Positions 46,781 to 60,073 are shown, numbered from the stretch's first letter. The stretch: 64,000 bases of DNA from Dichotomocladium elegans (GCA_025716815.1 JAIXMN010000020.1:310001-374000); one strand, 5' to 3'. Program-made: numbers and translations. Notes: generated by a model not told the origin, from the letters alone.

Positions 46781-46869
46781 CTATAGATAAAAATACATAT
46801 ATGAAAATACGGTACAAATTATAAAGAAAACCGGTACTTCTTCCCGTTGACTGTTGTTAAAAAGAGGAT

Positions 46870-47260
46870 ACCTGCAGTCTGTAGTAACCCAAGATTGCCT
46901 CCACACTAGATGACTGCAGCGCAGACGTCGGGTATTAGCTTACCGCGTGTATCAAATCCTTATAGAGAAGACCGAGGTGATGACGCCATCTCTATTTATT
47001 CACAACCTACCGGTCTATTAAAAACCTTAGATATTGAGATCAATGCAAATTTCTGGTTCAATATTTCTACCATGTCTTCCATGAAGGAATCTGATTAACG
47101 TACCTTTTCGTTCCATTAAGCAAGATGTCGCCAACGACCAAACTACATGGAGCTTCACCATGCCCTTTTAAAATTAATACTTTGTTATAGAAGGAGAGGC
47201 CTTCGTGCGTCTAGATTCCTCTTTCCAATAAGTGGATCCGCTTGTTGTTGTGGACATGGG
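46870..47260 (+). repeat. Downstream segment D, copy 1
   Basis: Sequence following A1 is repeated after A2 (53630-53980) and A3 (58130-58500). It holds a 62-codon frame (46910-47098) whose counterparts differ in length and frame, so I treat it as a non-coding or relic repeat. Confidence 0.5.
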
Positions 47261-47503
47261 CAATGAATTTGAGTAACCTAAACATAGTAACCAATCGTCT
47301 TGGTCAGACACTATTGTGTAACACTTACACAAAAAATTGGAAGCACACATTCTCTATTCATCGCAACACAAATCTTATACGGAAAAGACCACTTCATTTT
47401 GTACCAATCTGCTAGTTAAATTTAAAAAGAATCAATTCCAATGGTGCGAGTCTTCGTTTGCACTTTTCACCTCTTTTATAAAATATTAAACGCAAATTTC
47501 AAC

Positions 47504-48824
47504 ATGGAAACACAAGACTTCACTGATGGTTCTATACTCGTTGAAAGGCAAACGAGCTCAACTTCTGAATATCGCCTCGAGGGTGGAAGGCTCTATCACA
47601 ACCGTGATGATGTAGCATGCATTTTACCAGTTGACGAAGCAGGTAAAACAAAAAAACAGAAGAAACTTGGAGCGGAGAGCTGTTAGATTTACGTCCTCCG
47701 CTGCACTTAGAGAATGATCGAGCGCATCTTCAGCATTGGCTTTTCAAGGCATGGTTCAATGGAAACTATTGTGCCCCGGTCAAGGACGAGCTAGAGAAAG
47801 GAACTCTAGTGCTCGATGCTGGTTGCGGTAAGATAGGATACTGTACGCTATATTGATCCGTTTATATGGAGGAATTTAGATATGGAGTATTTTTTTGAAA
47901 ATAGGACCCGGCACATGGACACTTGACATGGCTAGCACATATCCATCATCGACATTCTACGGGACAGACATCATTGCACGCTTCCCGGAGGCGGTCAAGC
48001 CCAGGAATTGCAATTTTTTGGTACATAACCTGCTAGACAACGGTGTTCTTGCAAAGAATCATTTCGGGTTTATCCATCAACGGTTTCTTCTGTCTACCCT
48101 ATTGGAAAGGGATTGGGAGAAGGTATATAAACCATGTAAGCATGATATTATGATCAACACTAACTAGTGTTTTTCCCGCTTCTATCTACAAGGTCATCTC
48201 GGAACACGTGCAAACGCTTGCCCCAGGTGGATGGCTCGAATGTGTTGAGGTATGAGAGGAATTCTATGATATGCAACTATGAAACGAAAGTGGTCTGAAC
48301 GATTATATGTAGTTCTCATTGCACTGCTCTAAAAATGTCGGACCAAAGTTCCAAATCTTGATTAATGCATGTAAGTAAAAGCCCAATTTCCATATTCCAC
48401 TTCACTGAGCCTCATCCTCTATTTTTTTTTATAGTTATTGCGATGTGCAAAGAAAGAGGCCTTTTTTGGAATGTTTCAGACCACCTTGAAGAGCTCTTCA
48501 GAAATGCAGGTCTTATCAACATTAGTCATGAGGAACCCAGCACAGGGGTTAACGATGAGTCTCAACTTGGAAAACTAGCAAGGTATATATATATATATAT
48601 AAGGACTGGGTACTTGCAACAAAAGCCAGGCTAACGGGAGAGCATTGCTCAGGGAGGATTTCAAAGAAGGTTTTCTAGCGGTGAGACCTGCTGTTGCCAA
48701 CATCATTCCGGAGCTGGAAACCGAGCAAAGTTATAAAGAATTCTTAGAAGAAGTGATTCGGGAGCGCGCCGAACTGAAGACTACCAGCACAACGTATCGT
48801 ATCTGGGGCCAGAAACCCATATAA
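47504..48824 (+). CDS. SAM-dependent methyltransferase, type B, copy 1 (intact)
   Basis: Exons: 47504-47642, 47711-47827, 47905-48122, 48193-48249, 48313-48370, 48435-48582, 48653-48824; 302 residues. Exon number, phases and intron positions equal those of type A, so the two are paralogues. Motif I VLDAGCGPGTWTLDMA is split by an intron at the same point; FYGTDIIARFPEAVKP, LLERDWEKVISEHVQ, LAPGGWLECVE and the C-terminal TYRIWGQKPI follow. It lacks the MCGCGFF leader and starts METQDFTD, although an in-frame ATG exists at 47441. Identity to type A is moderate, indicating an older split than the recent block duplication. The last intron contains a TA run. The substrate is unknown. Confidence 0.9.
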
Positions 48825-49304
48825 CAACAGCTGAACAACGAATAGACCTGAAACCTTCCCTACCTCCAAGAATCGGTGCCATCGCTGCTAGTGGATAAAG
48901 TTCAAACTAATACCACCTAGATAACTATATACAAACATTTCCCCAATATCGATATCGTATACCCCATCCAATTCAGAATCGTATTTAGCCAAGAAAAGTG
49001 ACGAATTAAAAGTAGCATACGTAGACGAGGTAGAAATTACGCCCAGCAATGCACACCTTGGCATCCGTTTGTTTCGACACAGAATATTGGCATCGGTCCA
49101 CCTTGGAAAGGTAATGCTAAATTCAATATCTCGTAATTGTCAAAGTGGGTTAGCCTTGTTATTAGCACCGAAGAGTTATCTAGTATATTAATCATCCCGT
49201 TTATCGTCATTATTCTTCAGTACTGTAGTTGAGTTATTGTTTATGACAAATGGTTAACTATTTCAAATGGACTATTTCCATGCTCAATAAGCGTTGTGGC
49301 AAAC
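48825..49304. repeat. Non-coding part of the duplicated block
   Basis: The 3' flank of B1 is nearly identical to 60074-60555 after B2. No gene is seen. Confidence 0.6.
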
Positions 49305-49967
49305 AGAGTTAGAATGCTTCTCGGACAGTGTGGGAGGAATCAAGTATTGCGACTTGCGAAAGTATGCACGACACATGTATTCCAAACGCAGTTGGATATT
49401 GGGATAAACACGCAAGATTAACAACCGTGCATGTGTGTGCTGTATAAATGGCAAGCGTCGTTACTGGATCTGTTGCGTCTGCTTATTCTGCTCTTTTACT
49501 GCTAGTTCTATAGGTATACTTTCCTCAATTACCAGTGGCAGCACGACGTATTTATAGAGCGGAACTCCTGGAAATAATGATCGTAAAGAAGATGTAGCAA
49601 AACTGTCATTGTTATTGTTGCCCTCGTCCTCGTCCTCGTAACAGCCGCTATTCTCCTTGACCTTGGTCAGAAAATGGGGTTGCTGACCAAGAAAGATGGC
49701 ATCAGTCCAGTCGGGATCAGAGATTTCTTCGCGAGGAGCATAGACGACAGCCTCAACTGATTCCATGCACTCACGCCCGGCGCCTCAGCGATATTTAGTG
49801 CTTCAAGGCTGTGTAGAAGTGCTGGATCACGAGGTTCAATACATATATCTTGCCTATCCGATCAAGGAGGGCAACGAGAACGTGAGGCGCAATGGACTGA
49901 CCGCGGATGTTGACGCTAGGACGGCGAAAGGGACAAAGCTCTCGTCATCTGCGAGGAACAAGGACAT
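49305..49967 (-). pseudogene. Broken copy 1 of the 340-residue gene
   Basis: Homologous to 42671-42006 of the intact gene: the start region, VYAPREEISDPDWTDAIFL, QPHFLTKVKENSG and a shortened acidic run are readable. A single-base deletion in the early GAAAGGGG run (about 49930) and further shifts destroy the frame, and the C-terminal third is missing. The deletion is shared with the second copy, so decay preceded duplication. Confidence 0.85.
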
Positions 49968-50159
49968 GACTTACACAAAATAGACTGTTATGAACGTTTA
50001 GGAAAAGCAAAGAGGGGAAGAAGGGGAGCAGGGTAAAAACAAAGTGTGAGGATGTATCATCTATGCGTTTGCTGGTAGAGGCCTTTTTCTTTGCGTCGGA
50101 TCATTTTCCGCAAATGGACTACTGCTCTTTCTTTCCCTTGAGGTAAACAAACAGTGATT

Positions 50160-52117
50160 AAAGCCGGACCAGGCTAGATGTCTGCAGAACATTCAAATGA
50201 ACAAACGTTTCCTTTTCGCCGCATAGACATTGACAGCAGCTCCCAATGCCCTTCTGTACTGTTGGAGAGACAAGGAATCTTTGACAAAAGCACCAGACAG
50301 ACACACAAACCCTTTGGATCTCAGCCCTAATGGGTGAAATGGTAAGCGTTGTGTGCCTATGAAAACACGGAAACACCCTCCAATCCCGGACATCATTTAA
50401 CTTGTCTATTGCGATGACAATTATCACGATGTATCAATAGGGATAGCCTGATATGTTAAGAGATACACAGACTTATCAAGATGATATTAACAGCATCCAG
50501 TATCCATTATTTATTGACGACCACTCCATATGCGCGTACTGTTTTAGTCGATCCTTTCTACCTCCAGTTTTCATTAACAATGCGACAATACTCTTATACA
50601 CTCTCCGGCATCATACCCGTGCATCATGCACATCCGCTGCAATATATCTTTTTCCATCTTACTCACCTTTTGGGACTAGAGCAACGGAGCCATCCACCGT
50701 GCACTGGGTGACTGAGCAGTTACTGATACATATGTTACTTTTCCGTGGCTTTTTTTATAATTCTCAGCGATATATTGTTCTTCTTTTGTATCCAGGTCAA
50801 GTCCATTGGTGCGAGCCAATAAAAGCGTAGATCTATCCACATGGCTTGAACAGGTCTTAACTCGAATAATTTCTTCCATCTGTGTAGAATTAAGAGTTGG
50901 CAATAATGAGAAAGGCCAGCAAGAGATTATGTGAGACTCAATAAAGGATTGGATGCTTATTAAGATGCAGCAGGGCAGTATATAGACTATTGATCTGTTA
51001 ATTGCTTGTGTACTATCGAGTATGGCCGAGGACGGCGGATAGAAGGAGTATCCATCATAGATGCAACTCTTGGTTGCACTGGCGGATGTGCAAATCTGTT
51101 TCCCTGAACCTTGAGCTCGGACCACTCAGCACAATCACCACCGCTGTACAACGATAAATATTGTCTCACAGTACCAGACATGCAGTGAATATGTGAGTGT
51201 GTAGATGGGGATGTCACAATCTGCTATATAGCGGTCTCTGCAAGTCAATCTATTTCAAGACGAATATTGCTCCAGTAGAGTAGGGACTTTTTACATATTA
51301 CGGTATCATCGGTCGAAGTGGAGACATGGCACAGTAGCATGTTGAAGATGCGTACAAAGGATATTCTTGACTGTGGTCAAATAACAGCTCCCAAGATCCG
51401 GGTCTTTACGTTTTCCAAAGCATTCTTTTTTTCAAGAAAAAAAAGGTCAAAATAGCAAGAGAGAATGAGACGCCCATATAAGTCTCAATAAGCAATAGAT
51501 GTTTCTTCTGCTCGAGAGATAGCAAAGTGTTCTCTGAACATCTCGTTACAAGTGGGACAGGCGTACCCACACATCTTTGTTCGTGTTGGATATCTGTGCC
51601 GCAATTGATTTGAAGGACAATCATAGCTCGGAATACAGTTAACGTTCAGGTATCATTGAGTAGAAAGGGTGAAACAGACACAGTGTCGCTCCCTAAAACT
51701 TAATTGGTTCGAACAAGAATACATTGCAACAATAATTTCATCGGTGAGTATCCGTCAGACATACGCCTATGGCTACTCTGCATATAACAAGAAAAAAGAA
51801 AACAGTATGTGTCGAGTGAATTTTACTGACTATCATGAAGTCTATATATTCTATGTAATCCACCCCGAACCCATGTATTGCTCAGAAAGATTATGTATCG
51901 CAAATTACCACTTGAAATGTTAATCAAGTTGTACAAAGTACTGTACGATGTCTACACACGATTTACTTGAAGTTGTCTTGTACACATAGGCGAAAACTCT
52001 CGTTGTAAACCTTGTCAGACATAGAAACATCCGTTGTGTCCAGCTATCAATAAAAGAAATTATGTCGACTCATATGCTTTCTTTTCAAATTCAGGCGGTA
52101 GATTAGAACGCTAAATA
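50160..52117. repeat. Divergent module U, copy 2
   Basis: Upstream of methyltransferase A2. The minus strand retains GGDCAEWSELKVQG, SASATKSCIYDGYSF, and the best-preserved version of a block CSSHVDRSTLLLARTNGLDL followed by DTKEEQYIAENY (about 50860-50790). Nearer A2, on the minus strand at about 51640-51500, is a cysteine-rich frame with YACPTCNEMFREHF. The pieces do not form one continuous gene. Confidence 0.6.
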
Positions 52118-53534
52118 ATGTGCGGGTGTGGATTTTTTAACTTCTTTTGCAAGAAACATCCACACCACTCTCGAAACATGGAAACACATCAAGAGCCAAT
52201 TGGTGAACACGCAACTCCTGAAAATCAAAGCGTTCCGACACCGGGATACCGCATCGAAGGGGGGAGGCGATATTATGACCGAGAAAACATAGCGTATGTT
52301 TTGCCTGAGGATGATGAAGGTAATAGCAAATAAGACAGAGAGAAAAATACGAGATGATCAGTGAGACGATGATAAGAATCGGATTAATCCTCATTACATC
52401 TGAAGAAAATGATCGTGTCCATATGCAGCATTGGCTTCTTAAAGTGGCATTCAACGGCAATTACAATTCCCCAATCGAAGATGCACTTGTTAAAGGCATC
52501 CGCGTGCTCGATTCCGGTTGCGGTAAATACGACTATCTTTTTGTGCTGAATTGAGGATGTTACTGAGTTGCAATATATGACCATCATAGGACCCGGCACT
52601 TGGACACTTGATATGGCAAAGACGTATCCAAACTCAACGTTCTATGGAGTAGATATTTCGTCTCGTTTCCCAGAAGCGATCAAGCCGCCAAACTGCCACT
52701 TTGAAGTCCACAATATATTGGATACCAGCAGCTTCCCAGATAATCACTTTGATTTCATTCATCAGCGATTCCTCATCGTTGGCCTTTTGAAGGACTATTG
52801 GCGAAAGGTATGGTATTGAAGACCACAGTCAATCCTGTACTGTACCAACTCGATCAACAAGGTTATCACAGACTATGTGAATAAGCTGGCTCCAGGTGGA
52901 TGGCTTGAGTGTGCAGAGGTGAGTGAAAATGCAATTTCATGGGATCAAAATAATTCACAGTTAACACTGGTCCATTGCACGTAGCCTGCATTCGGCCTCT
53001 CTGATAACATGGGGCCAAAATATCAAGTTTTAATCAACGCTTGTATGAAACCAACGACATCAACTTTCGCTCAAATTACTAACGTGTTATCTTGTTGATT
53101 CCCTCGCCTAGTCGATGCCATGTGCCAAGCAAGAGGTCTTTTTGCAGATATTCCAAATCACTTAGAAGGTATCTTCAGAGATGCAGGTCTCATTAACATT
53201 GAACACAATATGGCCGGTGGTCCTATTGATGATGGTACCCAGTATGGAAAGCTTGCCTGGTAAAAAAAAAGAAACAAATATCCGGCGGACGCACAGAAAT
53301 AGGGTGTCCAAGCAAAATAGACTAATTTCAAGCCACTAAATTAGGGAGGATTTCAAGAGTGCTTTCATCGGCCTTAAACCTGTGGTCTCCAGGGTTATGC
53401 CAGAAATAGAGAGCGATGAGAGATACGAAGCCTTCCTTGACGAAGTGCGTGAAGAATGCATCGAGCGAAACACTCACAATAAGGCCTATCGCATTTGGGG
53501 CCAGAAGCCACTGGTTGCAAATGAAGAAGCATAG
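52118..53534 (+). CDS. SAM-dependent methyltransferase, type A, copy 2 (intact)
   Basis: It has the same seven-exon structure as copy 1. All donors (GTAATA, GTAAAT, GTATGG, GTGAGT, GTATGA, GTAAAA) and acceptors are conserved and the frame is open to TAG at 53532. Differences are in-frame: N-terminal METHQEPIGEHATPENQ, a two-residue deletion in exon 3 (DTSSFPDNHF) and substitutions near the C-terminus (VANEEA). Motif I VLDSGCGPGTW and LAPGGWLECAE are unchanged. Substitutions that respect codons and splice sites argue that the copy is functional. Its spacing to copy 4 is about 11.65 kb. Confidence 0.88.
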
Positions 53535-54390
53535 CTATATATAAAAATATATTTGCGAAAATACGACACAAATTATAAAGAAAACCGAACTCTCTTCCCA
53601 TTGGCTGTTTGTGGAAGAAAAAAATGCCTTCAGTCCATAGTAACCAAGATTTCCTCCAGATTAGATGTCTGCAATGCAGATGTCGGGTACTAGCTTGCCT
53701 CGTATAGCTTATCCATATAGAGATGGTGAAGGTAATGTCACTACCTCTATTTCTTCCAAAGCTACCGAAATATTTAAAAGCGTTAGATATGGAGATAATT
53801 TGAAGTTTCCAATACAATATTTCTACCACGTCTCCCATAAGGGAATCAAATTAAGGTACCTTTTTGTTACATTGAGCAAGATGTCGTCAACGACCAAATT
53901 ACATAGATTTTTCACTATGCTCTTTTAAAAGTAATGTTCTATTATAGAATGAGAAGCTTTCGCGCGTCTAGATTCATCTCTCGAATACGTTGATCAGCTT
54001 GTTGTTCTGGACAATGGCAATGACTTTTAGTAACCAAAACACAGTATCCAGTCGCGCTGGTCAGACGCTATTGCGTACCAATTACACAAAAATTTGGGAG
54101 CAGACATACTTTATGCATCGCAACACAAGACCTTATACGGAGAAGACCGCTGTGCTTTGTTCGGATCGGCTTTGTTTAAATTTGAAAAGAACAAGCAGGC
54201 ACATTCCTCGCGCTGCTCGGCTGATGAACATATGCTTCGCTTCTGGTCATCACGGGTAACCTGCCCGCTGGGGTCCCTTCCAGACCACCGGTAGGAATTG
54301 CTAGTTAAATAACCCGGCAACAATGCCCTTAATCTCTATTACCTTTATGTTTGCACATATGGAATGTAGAAAATGTTGATTTTAGAAGGT
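53535..54390. repeat. Downstream segment D, copy 2, and flank
   Basis: Segment 53630-53980 corresponds to 46870-47260 and 58130-58500. The following 400 bp have no recognised gene; ORFs at 53990-54294 on both strands are unsupported. Confidence 0.5.

Positions 54391-54438
<48 letters not shown>
54390..54438. repeat. (TA)n-(GA)n microsatellite
   Basis: A run of TA dinucleotides passes directly into a run of GA dinucleotides, about 49 bp in all. It lies at the junction between the end of the first large block and the start of the next U module. Confidence 0.95.
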
Positions 54439-54440
<2 letters not shown>

Positions 54441-56615
54441 AACTCTTCGAATCTCCCGAAATACACTACAATTGTGCACATCACACGGCTTTTCACGAGC
54501 ATGCAGTTACTTCCCGCTTCTGCGTATCATTTAACTTGTATTTAACTTGTCTATTCCAATGAAATGATCACACGACAAATAGAGATAACTTGATATACCG
54601 AGAAATATTCCCAGATTTACCAAGATGTAAATTACAATATTCATTATCCATCCCGTCCAACTTCAGCCTTCAATACTACCGAGACAATACTCCTATACAC
54701 TCTCCAGCATTGGGCCGGTCTATCACTCCTACCCACTGTAATATATTTTGTTCCAGCGAACTGACTAGTATTTGCGCACCAACTAAAAAGCTCTGTATTC
54801 GCCGTGCGCTGACTTCTACAGTATGACAAACCAAAGTTCAGTTATGCCACCGGAAAAGATAGGATAAATAGGATATTCTCATTTCACGAGATTCAATCAG
54901 TTCAGCTATCGTATATATTCGGCTGGCAGGTAGGATACGAATGGAATCATTGCTATGAATTAGTTAGACTGGTGTTTCCGTCCATAGGAGGGTTAAAGTA
55001 AATGGCGGACCTGCATAAAGCCGAAATGAAGGGACCTTCCACTGTGTCTGAACATGTCGATTAGTTTGAGGGAGTCTCCTGAGGATCCTTGCGAGAATCA
55101 CCGGTTGAGTTCTAATATCCACCGTCTTAAAATCTGCTCTTGTCGTCTGGCTTGGTATGACGGCTGCCTTTATTCTGTTGAACAGAGACAGCCCTCGCTT
55201 CTTCACCATTCGCCACTAGAGTAACGGTGCCATCCACGGTGCACTGTGCAACTGAGCAGTTACTGATACATAGGTTCCTTTTCCGTGGCTTACTTTTTAT
55301 AGTTCTCAGCGATATATTGTTCTTCATTTGTATTCCGTTCAAGACCATTGATGCGAGTCATCAAAAGTGTAGTTCCATCTACATGGCTTGAACAGACCTT
55401 GATTCGAATAATTTCTTCCGTCCGTGTAGAATCAAAGGTGGGGAACAATGAGAAGGACCGGCAAGAGATTTTGTGAGACTCATTAAAGGATTGATTGTTT
55501 ATTAAGATGCAGCAGGGCAGTGTATAAAATCATTGATATGTTAATTGCTCGGGTACTGTCGTTGCACCGGCGGATGTTGAAAGCTGTTACCTGAATCTTG
55601 AGCTCAGACCATACAGCGCAATCACCACCGCCGTACAACGATAAACCTTATCCTATAGTACCCAAAATCTGTGAATATATGATTGTGTAGGTGTCGATGT
55701 CATAATTTCTTACATAGCGGTGTCTGCAAGGCAATATATTTCAACATGAATATTTTTTCGACTAGTGTGCGGATCCTTTACATATTACTATACCATCGAT
55801 CGAAGTGGAGGTATGACACAGTGACATGTCGAAGACGCGTACAAAGGATATTCTAAAGTATGGTTAGACAACAGCTCCCAAGGTCCACGTCTTTACGTTT
55901 TCCAAAGCATTCTTTTTCTTTTAAGAAAAAAAATCAAAATAAGCAGAGAGGATGAGACCACCATATTGCTCTTAATAAGCAGTAGACGTTTCTTCTTGGG
56001 AGGTAGCAAAGTGTTCTCTGAACATCTTCGCTACAAGTGGGACAGGCTTACCCACGCATCTCTGTGGGCGTTGGATATCTGTCCCGCAATGGTTTTGAGG
56101 CAAAATCGTAGTCCGCGATATAGTTAACGTTCAGGTATCATTGGGTTGATATGGTGAAACAGACACAAAGTCGTTCCCTGAAAGTTAATGGATTCGAACA
56201 AGATTAGATCGTAGAGATAATTTCATGGGGTGAGTATCCGTCAGACATATGCCTCTGGCTATTCTGCATATAACAAGGAAAAAGAAAACAGCATATGTCG
56301 AGTGAAGAGATCGGTCACCTTTACTGACAATCAGAAAGTCTATATACTCTATGCAACCCACCCCGAACCCATGCAATGCTCAGAAAGATTATGTATCGCA
56401 AATTACTACTTGAACTATTAAGCAAGTTGTACAAAATACTGTACGGTGTCTACATATGATTTACCTGAAGTTGTCTTGTACACATAGACGAAAACTCTCG
56501 TTGTAAACCTTGTCAGACATAGAAACATCCGTTGTGTCCAGCCATCAATAAAAGAAATTATGTCGACTCATACGCTTTCTTTTCAAATTCAGGCGGTAGA
56601 TTGGAATGCTAAATA
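54439..56615. repeat. Divergent module U, copy 3
   Basis: Upstream of A3, about 11.25 kb from copy 1. On the minus strand, YGGGDCAVWSELKIQ (about 55640-55595), CSSHVDGTTLLMTRING (about 55410-55360), EEQYIAENYK (about 55330) and CTVDGTVTLVANGEEAR (about 55245-55195) occur in order, with possible introns between. A coherent start could not be located, so it is reported as a probable decayed gene. Confidence 0.6.
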
Positions 56616-58029
56616 ATGTGCGGGTGTGGATTTTTTAACTTCTTTTGCAAGAAACATCCACACCACTCTCGAAACATGGAAACACAACAAGAACCAGTTG
56701 GCGAACACACAGCTTCTGAAAATCAAAGCGTTCCGACACCGGGATACCGCATCGAAGGGGGGAGGCGTTATTATGACCGAGAAAACATAGCGTATGTTTT
56801 GCCTGATGATGATGAAGGTAATAGCAAATAAGACAGAGAGAAAAAACGACAAGGTCAGCGATTCAATGATAAGAACCATATTAACCCTCATTGCATCTGA
56901 AGAAAATGATCGTGTCCATCTTCAGCATTGGCTTCTTAAAGTGATCTTCAACGGCAATTACAATTCCCCAGTCGAAGATGCGCTTGTTAAAGGCATCCGA
57001 GTGCTCGATTCCGGTTGCGGTAAAGACTTCAATCTTTTTGGGCTCGATTGAGGATGTTACTGAGCTGCAATATATGACCATCATAGGACCCGGCACTTGG
57101 ACACTTGATATGGCAAAGACGTATCCAAACTCAACATTCTATGGAGTAGATATTTCGACCCGTTTCCCAGAAGCGATCAAGCCGCCAAACTGCCACTTTA
57201 AAGTCCACAATATATTGGAAACCAATGGTTTCCCAGATAACCACTTTGATTTCATTCATCAGCGTCTCCTTATCGCCGGCCTTTTGAAGGACCATTGGCG
57301 AAAGGTATGGTATTTAAGACCAGATTTGATCATGTACTGTGCTAACTCGGTCAACAAGGTTATCACAGACTATGTGAATAAGTTGGCTCCAGGTGGATGG
57401 CTTGAATGTGCAGAAGTGAGTGAAAATGTAGTTCCATTGGATCAAAGTAATTCACAGTTAACACTGGTCCATTGTACATAGCCTGCATTCGGTCTCTCGC
57501 ATAATATAGGGCCAAAATATCAAGTCTTGATCGACGCTTGTATGGAATTCAACGACATCATCGCTCCGCTTATATTACTGACAAGTGTGATCTTTTTGAT
57601 GTCCCCTCCTAGTCAATGCCATGTGCCAAGCAAGAGGTCTTTTTGCAGATATTCCAAATCACTTAGAAGACATCTTCAGAGATGCAGGTCTCATTAACAT
57701 TGAACACAAAGTGGCCGGTGGGCCCATTGATAATGATACTCAATTTGGAAAGCTCGGCTGGTAAAAAAAAAGGGACAAGATCCGGCGGATACAAAGAAAT
57801 AGGGGTGTCCAAGCAAAATAGACTAATTTCAAGCCACTAAATTAGGGAGGATTTCAAGAGCGCTTTCATCGGCCTTAAACCTGTGGTCTCCAGGGTTATG
57901 CCAGAAATAGAGAGCGATGAGAGATACGAAGCCTTCCTTGACGAAGTGCGTGAAGAATGCATTGAGCGAAACACTCATACTCAAGCTTATCGTATTTGGG
58001 GCCAAAAGCCACTGGTCGAAAGCGAATAA
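56616..58029 (+). CDS. SAM-dependent methyltransferase, type A, copy 3 (intact)
   Basis: The same seven exons as copy 1 apply, with intact frame to TAA at 58027 and conserved splice sites. Motif I VLDSGCGPGTW, FYGVDIS, HFDFIHQRLL and LAPGGWLECAE are present. It starts MCGCGFFNFFCKKHPHHSRN like copy 2, but METQQEPVGEHTASENQ like copy 1, so the copies have mosaic similarity consistent with gene conversion or serial duplication. The C-terminus is slightly shortened (KPLVESE). Position relative to copy 1 is +11,247 bp. Confidence 0.88.
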
Positions 58030-58756
58030 GTATAGCTATAGATAAAACTATATTTGCAAAAACACGATACAAATTATAAAGAGACCCAGCGCACCTCTTC
58101 CCGTTGACTGTTTTTAAAAAAGTGGAAACTTACAGTGTGCTGTAACCCAAGATTTCCTCCACGCTAGATAACTACAGCTCAAACGTCGCTATTACTTACC
58201 TAGTGTATTTAATCCATATAGAGAAGATGGATGTAATAGCACCATCTCTATTCTTCAGAAGTTACTGGAATATTTAAAAACGTTAGATATTGAGATCAAT
58301 GCAATCTCCGGTATAATATTTCTAACATGTCTTCCATAAGGGAATCTGATTAACGTACCTTTTCGTTCCATTCAGCAAGATGTCTCCAACGACCAAACTA
58401 CATCGAACTTCACCATGCCCTATTAAACTATTACTCTGTTATAGAAGGAAAGGCTTTCGTGCGTCTAGATTCATATGTGGAATACATTGATGCGCTTGCT
58501 GTTCTGGACATCGGCGATGCCTTTTGAGTAACCAAAATACAGTAACCAGTCGTCTTGATCAGACACTATTGCGTACCAATTACAAAAACATTAGAAGCAC
58601 ACATTCTTTATTCATCGCAACACAAATCGTATACGGAAATGACAATTATGTTTTGTCCCAATCTGCTAGTTTAACTTTATAAAGAATCAAATCGAATGGT
58701 GCATGTCTTCGTTTGTACTTTTCACCTCTTGTAAAATATTAAACGCAAATCGCAAC
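58030..58756. repeat. Downstream segment D, copy 3, and B2 upstream flank
   Basis: This corresponds to 46781-47503. No intact gene is seen. Confidence 0.5.
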
Positions 58757-60073
58757 ATGGAAACACACGGCTTCACTGATGGTTCTTTACTCGTTGAAAG
58801 CCAGAAGAGTTCAACTTACTGAATATTGCCTGCAAGGTGGAAGGCTCTATCACAACCGTGATGATGTATCATGCATTTTACCAGTTGACGAAGCAGGTAC
58901 AAAAAAAAAGAAGAAACTTGGAGCGGGGAAGCTGTTAGATTTACGTCCTCCGCTGCATTTAGAGAATGATCGAGCGCATCTTCAGCATTGGCTTTCCAAG
59001 GCATGGTTCAATGGAAACTATTGTGCCCCGGTCAAGGACGAGCTTGAGAAAGGAACCCTAGTGCTCGATGCTGGTTGCAGTAAGATAGGACACTGTACGC
59101 TATATTGATCGTTTATATGGAGGAATTTTAGCTATGGAGTATTTTTTTTTGAAAATAGGACCCGGCACATGGACTCTTGACATGTCCAGCACATATCCAT
59201 CATCGACATTCTACGGGACAGACATCATTGCACGCTTCCCTGAGGCGGTCAAACCCAGGAATTGCAATTTTTTGGTACATAACCTGCTAGACACGGTGTT
59301 CTTGCAAAGAGTCATTTCGGGTTTATCGCATCAACGGTTTCTTCTGTCTACCCTATTGGAAAGGGATTGGGAGAAGCTATACAAACCATGTAAGCATGTT
59401 ATTATGATCAACACTAACTAGTGTTTTTCCCCCTTCTATCTACAAGGTCATCTCGGAACACGTGCAAAGGCTTGCCCCAGGTGGATGGCTCGAATGTGTT
59501 GAGGTGTGAGAGGAATTCTATGATATGCAACGTATGAAACGAAAGTGGTCTGAACGATTATATGTAGTTCTCATTGCACTGCTCTAAAAATGTCGGACCA
59601 AAGTTCCAAATCTTGATTAACGCATGTAAAAGCTCAATTTCCATATTCCTCTTCACTGAGCCTCATCCTTAATCTTTTTTTATACTTACTGCGACGTGAA
59701 AAGAAAGGGGCCTTTTTTGGGATGTTTCAGACCACCTTGAAGAGCTCTTCAGAAATGCAGGTCTTATCAACATTAGTCATGAGGAACCCAGCACAGGGGT
59801 TAACGATGAGTCTCAACTTGGGAAACTAGCAAGGTATATATATATATATAAGGACCGGGTACTTGCAACAAAAGCCAGGCTAACGGGAGAGCATTGCTCA
59901 GGGAGGATTTCAAAGAAGGTTTTCTAGCGGTGAGACCTGCTGTTGCCAACATCATTCCAGAACTGGAGACCGAGCAAAGTTATAAAGAGTTCTTAGAAGA
60001 AGTGATTCGGGAGCGCGCCGAACTGAAGACTACCAGCACAACGTATCGTATCTGGGGCCAGAAACCCATATAA
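58757..60073 (+). pseudogene. Type B methyltransferase, copy 2 (decayed)
   Basis: Nearly identical to 47504-48824, offset 11,253 bp, but broken. A one-base insertion near 58817 frameshifts exon 1 into a TGA. A G-to-A change at 59079, the last base of exon 2, turns the motif I glycine codon split across the intron into arginine (GCG-PGTW becomes GCR-PGTW) and weakens the donor. Single-base indels near 59293 and 59331 shift exon 3. The later exons remain similar to B1. Motif I is the SAM-binding loop, so even a corrected frame would be doubtful. Confidence 0.9.

Noticed and set aside
46910..47098. Small gene downstream of methyltransferase A1
   Set aside because: The counterparts after A2 and A3 have different frames and lengths, so coding is not conserved.
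54964..55348. Intact small genes in module U (73-81 codons)
   Set aside because: The equivalent frames are broken in the other copies, and no coherent start or splice model joins them; treated as a decayed module.
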